A DNA stretch of 9,420 bases from Alphaproteobacteria bacterium (GTDB taxonomy: Bacteria > Pseudomonadota > Alphaproteobacteria > RS24). A program made the translations under genes and the position numbers. Under the pieces are notes generated by a model. The model was not told the origin of the DNA and searched no databases. It worked only from the letters and a program-made list of their open reading frames with translations. This document shows, one piece after another, positions 6,001-9,420 of this stretch. The DNA lies in the NCBI GenBank assembly GCA_009920875.1, contig RFZE01000050.1, positions 1 through 9,420 on the forward strand, written 5' to 3'. Each line of letters begins with the position of its first letter. Position 1 is the stretch's first letter.

Positions 6001-7215
6001 TCGGCCGATTGGAACGATATGAGCAGCCGTCCGACACAAGCGACGGTGACGGTCAACCTTACAGACGGCCGCTTGAGTGATACGCAACAAATCGATTTCA
6101 ACATTGAGGAAAAAGTTAGCGAAGGCACAATGATGGCCAATGCCGGTACAAACGGATCATTCCAATTCGTGTCCGGCAACGTGCAGAACATCTTCAATCA
6201 GGACTTCACGATTATGGCGCGCTTCTATCATGGCTCTGACGGTTATACGAGCCGGTATTATCAATGGTGGCCGAAGAGGGGCTGGCAAACCTCAGCGTCC
6301 AAAGAAACTCTGTTCTTCTATGGCGGCAATGACAATGTCGGTCGCAAAGTGCGAAGCGGCGTGAGCCTTCATGTGATGAAAGACTCTGTTCGTCTTCAAA
6401 TGGGCACGGATTATAATTTCCTCGAGACACGCACATTAGGCCTTGCTAAAAACAGATGGCATACGGTCATGTTTGTCGTCGATGCCGACCGTAGGCAGAA
6501 AACCGGAAATAAAGCTTATTGGCCAATCAAAATATTCCTCAACGGCCAACGCCTCTCGGTAAATAACTTCAAAACAAGCTCGAAAAATGGCGGCTATGCG
6601 CCGGTTCAGACGGCTTCCTTCGCGGGCTTGGGTGTTGCCGGAAAGAGAAAAACCTATCCTAATGGCAATGACCAAAACGACAGCCGGCGCCCGTGGGCAC
6701 GACATTTGCCGCTTCGGACGAGTTCGTTTATTCACGAAGTGTCAATCTGGCAGGGAGATAAATCAAACGCGGCTTCTGAAATTTACAACAGCAACCGGGA
6801 TGTAACGGATTATGCGTCTACCGCTGCAGGTGCGCCGCGCTATAGCTGGAAACCTGCCTTATGGGGCAAGTCTTCAACCTCAGACGGGAAAGGCACTTTG
6901 ACGCTCGCCAATTTAGCCAATGGCACGGCCAGTAATGGCGGCCCACTTGCCGGTAACGGAACAACGCGATTGGACGGCGACATGCATCTCTATCCGGGAC
7001 GCTTCACAAAAGTTAATGGTCAAGGCGTGGGATATACCGATTGGCAAGGCCGCTCTCCGCAAGGCGTCTGGCATCAAGGCATGAGCTATTATTTTGACTT
7101 ATTGCGGAATAATGGCCAACGAAATTGGCTGCCTTCCTATAATGCGACTAACAAAACCGACATCGAAACATTTACCGTCGGGGAAATGAATGGCAAGACG
7201 CGTTCATTGGACTAA
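3016..7215 (+). CDS. Large secreted protein with cadherin-like repeats and LamG-like C-terminal region
   Basis: The 1399-aa product is probably a cell-surface or released adhesin-like protein. Residues 1-20 form a Sec signal peptide (basic KR, hydrophobic core, Ala-Ala-Ala before Gln21). Residues 21-200 are acidic with seven cysteines (86, 94, 112, 143, 158, 171, 185). Six cadherin-like beta-sandwich repeats start near 201, 306, 409, 511, 617 and 934; each has a DPD(G/D)D calcium-type motif followed by a Trp, and most have a late VSDG-type strand. Repeat 5 carries a ~217-aa insertion between Cys687 and Cys905. From ~1038 the sequence resembles a LamG/concanavalin-like fold ('FTIMARFY', 'WHTVMFVVDAD' from Trp1148, 'IKIFLNGQRL', 'SFIHEVSIWQGD') and is rich in Lys/Arg. 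I see no C-terminal anchor, PEP-CTERM, autotransporter barrel or transmembrane segment. ATG 3016 is chosen because GAGGG (3007-3011) precedes it and the signal peptide starts there; TTG 3001 is less likely. It is the first gene of the operon. Confidence 0.9.
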   Translation: MKRIAIFVFCLQFFAGLAAAQWVTSGSGMGERQGDQGLTSPDNLAQSLGYDNDEDMAAAAEMGYEANAADGEAWDYATNDNFDEDCLRLFGSLCEEVNAEEFRPIVPDLITCVGLGFENLTEMDAFVDSVTGYGGDEDDAANCKRKNYSGTDADGQLCMMATNDNDNAAACRNALGVPQTSSQDCSDLDRDDYEGIANNMPPRIIAPADWAPSEVSADAGQGSVLVNVLQAVDPDGDALTWSLSAANPPVFAINANNGTLSLATGFGDTVGGATRPETAQVTVQVSDGIATDDLTLSLSFADENGPPRIIAPADWTPAEVANDAGQGAVLVDVLNAVDPDGDELTWSLSAANPPVFAIDASTGQLSLSAALSADGVQRPETAQVTVQVSDGELSDNLTLTLNFEAPNQPPQIIVPAGWTPSQVPNTASPGDTVISILQATDPDDDELTWSISAMEFNVFSINPQTGVVTIADGGNAPAEQPDSITMTVQVSDGELTDDLTLKLDLEDPNRPPRIVLPADWMPSIIPHDSQQGARLVDALAATDPDGDELTWSISASDLNIFAIDPQSGVLTLARENGLAGLENRPETVQLTVQVSDGELTDEQALFIPVEAEKINNPPVITVPNGFADREFAPYANTTTVGTLQGSDPDGDTLTWSLLDESPEIFNINAQTGAISYTGLGANDKLSCVAANSDSAQTEPQGSGGVAYGILATNGNVVEDHNMSDFRSKKTGGKQTTTNKYHVFLERFNHRGGSFTTEARNAEYYDVTGATNIYVPQLRAVTVNSNVTPINSYLVYQNNAQVDFSNKEGVITFTNPIVGIYYTDFGFDGTITRLGKPSALYSRKSEQSKLGLEGGRDIAWIDPVDSRKLRFRSRTANVGDFMRVITTASNSGTDDEDVTAAGPDECSATLTVQLSDGQLTDEETVTLDFGDPNRAPEIIMPMDWVPSLITNDRNANDRVVSVLASRDPDGDSVRWSLSGDNADMFSIDALSGNISLSADWNDMSSRPTQATVTVNLTDGRLSDTQQIDFNIEEKVSEGTMMANAGTNGSFQFVSGNVQNIFNQDFTIMARFYHGSDGYTSRYYQWWPKRGWQTSASKETLFFYGGNDNVGRKVRSGVSLHVMKDSVRLQMGTDYNFLETRTLGLAKNRWHTVMFVVDADRRQKTGNKAYWPIKIFLNGQRLSVNNFKTSSKNGGYAPVQTASFAGLGVAGKRKTYPNGNDQNDSRRPWARHLPLRTSSFIHEVSIWQGDKSNAASEIYNSNRDVTDYASTAAGAPRYSWKPALWGKSSTSDGKGTLTLANLANGTASNGGPLAGNGTTRLDGDMHLYPGRFTKVNGQGVGYTDWQGRSPQGVWHQGMSYYFDLLRNNGQRNWLPSYNATNKTDIETFTVGEMNGKTRSLD
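3616..6111 (+). repeat. Six tandem cadherin-like repeats (coding)
   Basis: Units begin at about 3616, 3931, 4240, 4546, 4864 and 5815, giving periods of 315, 309, 306 and 318 bp, then 951 bp for the fifth unit, which holds an insertion. Each starts with a PP(R/Q)I-type or related segment, then 'P.(D/G)W.PS' in most units, then the DPDGD motif about 40 residues in. Units 1 and 2 are nearly identical at the DNA level around 3616-3645 / 3931-3960 and 3712-3777 / 4027-4092, with only a handful of differences, pointing to recent duplication or gene conversion. Confidence 0.9.
5074..5730 (+). other. Nested domain inserted in cadherin-like repeat 5, bracketed by two cysteines
   Basis: After the 'NINAQTGAISYTG' strand of repeat 5 the cadherin pattern stops. 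It resumes with 'SATLTVQLSDGQLTDE' directly after Cys905 (5728-5730). Between Cys687 (5074-5076) and Cys905 lies a segment with a different character, including 'NSYLVYQNNAQVDF', 'VITFTNPIVGIYYTDF', 'GLEGGRDIAWI' and 'ANVGDFMRVITTAS'. This resembles the extracellular 'choice-of-anchor' type domains found in some PEP-CTERM proteins, by recall only. The two cysteines are the only ones in the repeat array and would lie close together if the fold is a cadherin-like sandwich, so a disulphide at the base of the insertion is likely (inference). Confidence 0.6.
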
Positions 7216-7248
7216 TGACATCAAGATTGTCTTACAAGGAGTGATAAG

Positions 7249-7584
7249 ATGAGAACTAAATTTACCGCACTAATACTCGGGTCTGCTCTTGGTTTGAGCG
7301 CAGCAAATGCCGGGACTCTGGAAATTACGGAGTGTTCACTGACAGATTTCGCGTACACCTATTCGGTTGACAATGGTGCAACCGGAATCATTCAATTGGG
7401 CAGTATTTCGGATGAAAATGTGACCTTGGAGCCAAGCACGGTAGATTCCGGCAATGGTTCCAATACGCATGATCTGTCCGATGATATGCCCGATGGCAAT
7501 GTTTATGTGACACTTGTCGATGGCGATGAGATTACCACCCGTATTTGCTCGGATGCCAATGCAGAGGAAGCTTCGGGTCAATAG
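7249..7584 (+). CDS. Small secreted two-cysteine protein, unknown function
   Basis: I do not recognise the family. The 111-aa product starts with a clean Sec signal peptide (MRTK, hydrophobic core, then Ala-Asn-Ala before Gly22). The mature ~90 residues are acidic and look all-beta, with alternating strands such as 'TLEITECSL' and 'GNVYVTLVDGDEI'. The only two cysteines, Cys29 and Cys100, sit at the two ends of the mature domain, so one disulphide closing a compact beta domain is plausible. The C-terminal tail (DANAEEASGQ) is acidic and probably disordered. A strong AAGGAGTG (7236-7243) lies 5 nt before the ATG. The gene begins 33 bp after the large repeat protein and ends 64 bp before the pilin-like gene. 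This suggests cotranscription and a role in the same exported assembly, for example a minor subunit, chaperone or effector (inference). Confidence 0.8.
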   Translation: MRTKFTALILGSALGLSAANAGTLEITECSLTDFAYTYSVDNGATGIIQLGSISDENVTLEPSTVDSGNGSNTHDLSDDMPDGNVYVTLVDGDEITTRICSDANAEEASGQ

Positions 7585-7648
7585 GACACGCTTTAACCGA
7601 TAAGCAAACTGTGCCATGTTTATGCATCAGTTCTTGTAAAGGCATATA

Positions 7649-8341
7649 ATGCGCGGGTTTTCGTTAGTTGAGGTACTTATCGTTGTAGCCATTATCGGCA
7701 TCCTCGGCGCGGTCGGTGTGATCGGTTATCAAGGTTACATTGATAGCACCAAAGAAGAAGTGACCCTCGATAATGCGCTGACGGTAGATCGTGCGTTTTT
7801 TCATGACGTTATCGTCATCGATAATGAGATAACCGACGGGCGCACCGCGTTAGCAACTGATCAGAACAATATCATTTCTCGTTCAAGTGATTGTATTGAG
7901 TATGTTGCAGCGGCTGTTGAATCCCTGAATTCAACGCATAAAAATGCTTATGATGATGCCATTCCCTATGCGGTAAGCATGCATAAGGAAGCAGAATGGG
8001 CAAATAATTCGACAGCCGTCGGAACAAATGGTGAGGCGCGCGGCGACCCGCTCAACGTGGCAAAACTTAAGCGAGGTCAATTGGGACTTCAGTGCGCCAA
8101 TGCCTGTACGCCGCTTTCACAGTCTTCCGATTTTTATATTCATCGTTGTTCATGCATTGGCGAAGGCGGCTGCACGGCACATGTTTTTATGGAAAATGAC
8201 GGCTCGGCGGATACAGTGAGATATGAAAGTGAAGTCGAAGCCGATAAACGTTGGGATGAAGACGGTAATATTTTGATCGGCGCTCATCTGCCGGTATGGG
8301 TCTGCCCGAAACCATTGGATGCAGGAAGTGTTTGCCCTTAA
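7649..8341 (+). CDS. Type IV pilin / pseudopilin-like protein with eight cysteines
   Basis: The 230-aa product begins with a textbook class-III (prepilin) signal: a 3-residue leader MRG, then FSLVEVLIVVAIIGILGAVG. Prepilin peptidase should cut after Gly3, leaving Phe1 with Glu at mature position 5, followed by the hydrophobic assembly helix. The globular part is longer than a minimal pseudopilin such as GspG and has eight cysteines (82, 149, 152, 167, 169, 175, 219, 229). The last pair, Cys219 and Cys229, is placed like the C-terminal disulphide loop of type IVa pilins. It could be a major pilin, a minor pilin or a T2SS-like pseudopilin; no pilus ATPase, secretin or peptidase gene is in view. 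An in-frame stop at 7637-7639 and AAAGG (7638-7642) fix the start at ATG 7649. The 3' end overlaps the next gene by 23 bp, which suggests translational coupling. Confidence 0.88.
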   Translation: MRGFSLVEVLIVVAIIGILGAVGVIGYQGYIDSTKEEVTLDNALTVDRAFFHDVIVIDNEITDGRTALATDQNNIISRSSDCIEYVAAAVESLNSTHKNAYDDAIPYAVSMHKEAEWANNSTAVGTNGEARGDPLNVAKLKRGQLGLQCANACTPLSQSSDFYIHRCSCIGEGGCTAHVFMENDGSADTVRYESEVEADKRWDEDGNILIGAHLPVWVCPKPLDAGSVCP

Positions 8342-9420
8342 AATTTTACGCAATTTGCGTAATGGATTTCTAGTTGGAATTATTGCCGTCGGCTTTTCCC
8401 TATTTTCTGTAGCGCAGGCGCACTCATTAAAAGACAAGCTGTTCGCTGACCCGACCAACATTGAGGTCAATTTGGCTTACTTGCAACAGCAGCTTGCGGG
8501 CGGCAATTTCAAGGGCGCGGCGGCAACGTTGCAGCGTGTTTTGCTGCTTGACCCTGCCAGTAAGCTGGCGAAAGTGCTTTATGCCGAAGTGCAATTAAAA
8601 CTCGGCAACCGCGCCGATGCGCGATTGATTTTGCGGCAGCTCTTGGCCGATAAATCGCTTAGCGTTGAGATGCGCGCGCGGGCGCAAGCATTAAGCGATG
8701 CATTGGAGCAAAGCGAGAAGCGTCTCTCGATTGCCGGTTCGGCCGGTTTTGCCGGCGGTTCAGCTGACAATGCTCTGGCTGTGCCGAAAGGGCCGGTCGT
8801 TCTGTTCAACGATACAGAGATTGCCAATAGTTCAGACGAGGTTGCCGAACCTTTTGTTGATTTTGACGGCGTGGTATCGTTCTCCTACAAATTGCCAACC
8901 TATCGTAAGCGCGGTTTGACCGCCGGTGCAGGTGCAGCCGGCCGTGACTATATTGATGTCAATATGGCCGACTCAATCACCGGCTTTGTCAGCTTCGGCT
9001 ATAATGAGGAACGCGGACTTCCTTGGAGCTTTAATTATAGCGCTTATGCGACAGATGTGAGCGGCCACCCCTATAATGCGGGGCAGCAGGGTATTTTTGG
9101 TATCAGCAGTAATTTACCTCGCGGTGCCAGCCTGCGTGCCAGTTTGCGCGTTGGCGAAACCCGCCACTTCAAATATTTGGGCAGCAGTGCCGGTAAAGAG
9201 CGTGATAGTGAAGGTGTCGGTTTCACATTAACCTATGCACAGCCGATTGGCGGTCTACCGATACCCTTATTGCTGTCGACCAGCTTGGGCGGCGATGAAA
9301 GCGATGCAGAAGTGGATTATTTCTCCACGCAGTCAGTATCCGCCGGAATTACCGCACGCACCCGCTTGGCAGACATTAATCTTTCTTTGACGGCTGATTT
9401 TCTTGCCACGGAATATGATG
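8319..9420 (+). CDS. Slam-like TPR plus outer-membrane beta-barrel protein (3' end outside window)
   Basis: The frame is open to the right edge (367 codons). A Sec signal peptide ends with Ala-Gln-Ala at residue 34. Residues ~47-138 form a TPR-like helical region ('NIEVNLAYLQQQLAGGNFKG', 'LLLDPASKLAKVLYAEVQLK', 'LGNRADARLILRQLL'). From ~145 there is 'GSAGFAGGSADNALAVP', then amphipathic strands with Gly and aromatic residues ('VDFDGVVSFSYKLP', 'ITGFVSFGYNEERG', 'SFNYSAYATDVSG'). This order matches Slam-type (DUF560, type XI secretion) proteins, in which a periplasmic TPR domain precedes a barrel that moves client proteins to the cell surface. PgaA-like export porins are an alternative. The start is uncertain: ATG 8319 has no clear ribosome-binding site. 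GTG 8328 or TTG 8355 would also leave a workable signal peptide. It overlaps the pilin-like gene and is the fourth operon member. Confidence 0.78.
   Translation, partial: MQEVFALKILRNLRNGFLVGIIAVGFSLFSVAQAHSLKDKLFADPTNIEVNLAYLQQQLAGGNFKGAAATLQRVLLLDPASKLAKVLYAEVQLKLGNRADARLILRQLLADKSLSVEMRARAQALSDALEQSEKRLSIAGSAGFAGGSADNALAVPKGPVVLFNDTEIANSSDEVAEPFVDFDGVVSFSYKLPTYRKRGLTAGAGAAGRDYIDVNMADSITGFVSFGYNEERGLPWSFNYSAYATDVSGHPYNAGQQGIFGISSNLPRGASLRASLRVGETRHFKYLGSSAGKERDSEGVGFTLTYAQPIGGLPIPLLLSTSLGGDESDAEVDYFSTQSVSAGITARTRLADINLSLTADFLATEYD
8346..8362. promoter_or_regulatory. 17-bp near-perfect palindrome at the pilin / barrel gene junction
   Basis: TTACGCAA (8346-8353) and TTGCGTAA (8355-8362) are exact reverse complements around one base. 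As RNA this would be a 7-bp stem with a 3-nt loop. It begins five bases after the pilin stop codon and lies within the signal-peptide codons of the barrel gene. No T-run follows, so it is not an intrinsic terminator; it may shape translation or RNA processing at the junction. Confidence 0.5.

Noticed and set aside
3616..6111. CRISPR-like or satellite repeat array
   Set aside because: The ~300-bp periodicity is explained by tandem protein domains in one long reading frame; there are no short identical repeats with spacers.
5748..6197. Minus-strand open frame of 149 codons
   Set aside because: Antisense shadow of repeat 6; no independent coding signal.

Overview
The window looks like part of a Gram-negative bacterial chromosome, most plausibly a marine alphaproteobacterium. 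Three encoded proteins carry Sec signal peptides, one is a TPR plus outer-membrane beta-barrel protein, and the catabolic genes (DUF1214, Rid, PhyH, a haloalkane-dehalogenase-like remnant) are typical of marine heterotrophs. The taxonomic guess is inference; there is no rRNA or other marker gene here.

Left part (1-2800) is a mosaic of unrelated metabolic genes. It holds the 3' end of a DUF1254/DUF1214-family gene (3-599), a perfect 21-bp tandem duplication across its stop codon, a Rid/YjgF-family gene (695-1087) that lacks the canonical substrate-binding arginine, and about 150 bp of AT-rich non-coding DNA with small repeats. Next comes the truncated C-terminal third of an alpha/beta hydrolase of the haloalkane dehalogenase type (1244-1615, pseudogene). 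A complete phytanoyl-CoA-dioxygenase-family gene lies convergent to it on the minus strand (1627-2799). The DUF1214 and Rid genes look more AT-rich than what follows.

A divergent intergenic region (2800-3015) with a candidate promoter and an imperfect inverted repeat leads into the right part, an apparent four-gene plus-strand operon. It encodes (i) a 1399-aa secreted protein with a Cys-rich acidic N-terminal region, six cadherin-like DPDGD repeats and a LamG-like C-terminal region (3016-7215); (ii) a 111-aa secreted two-cysteine protein (7249-7584); (iii) a 230-aa type IV pilin-like protein with eight cysteines (7649-8341); and (iv) a Slam-like TPR plus beta-barrel outer-membrane protein that overlaps the pilin gene and runs off the right edge (8319-9420+). 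Spacings are 33 bp, 64 bp and a 23-bp overlap.

The most interesting hypothesis is that these four genes form one surface-display or adhesion system. The Slam-like barrel would export or display the large repeat protein, which has no recognisable anchor of its own, with the pilin-like and small secreted proteins as partners. A second notable point is a roughly 217-aa domain nested inside the fifth cadherin-like repeat and bracketed by two cysteines.
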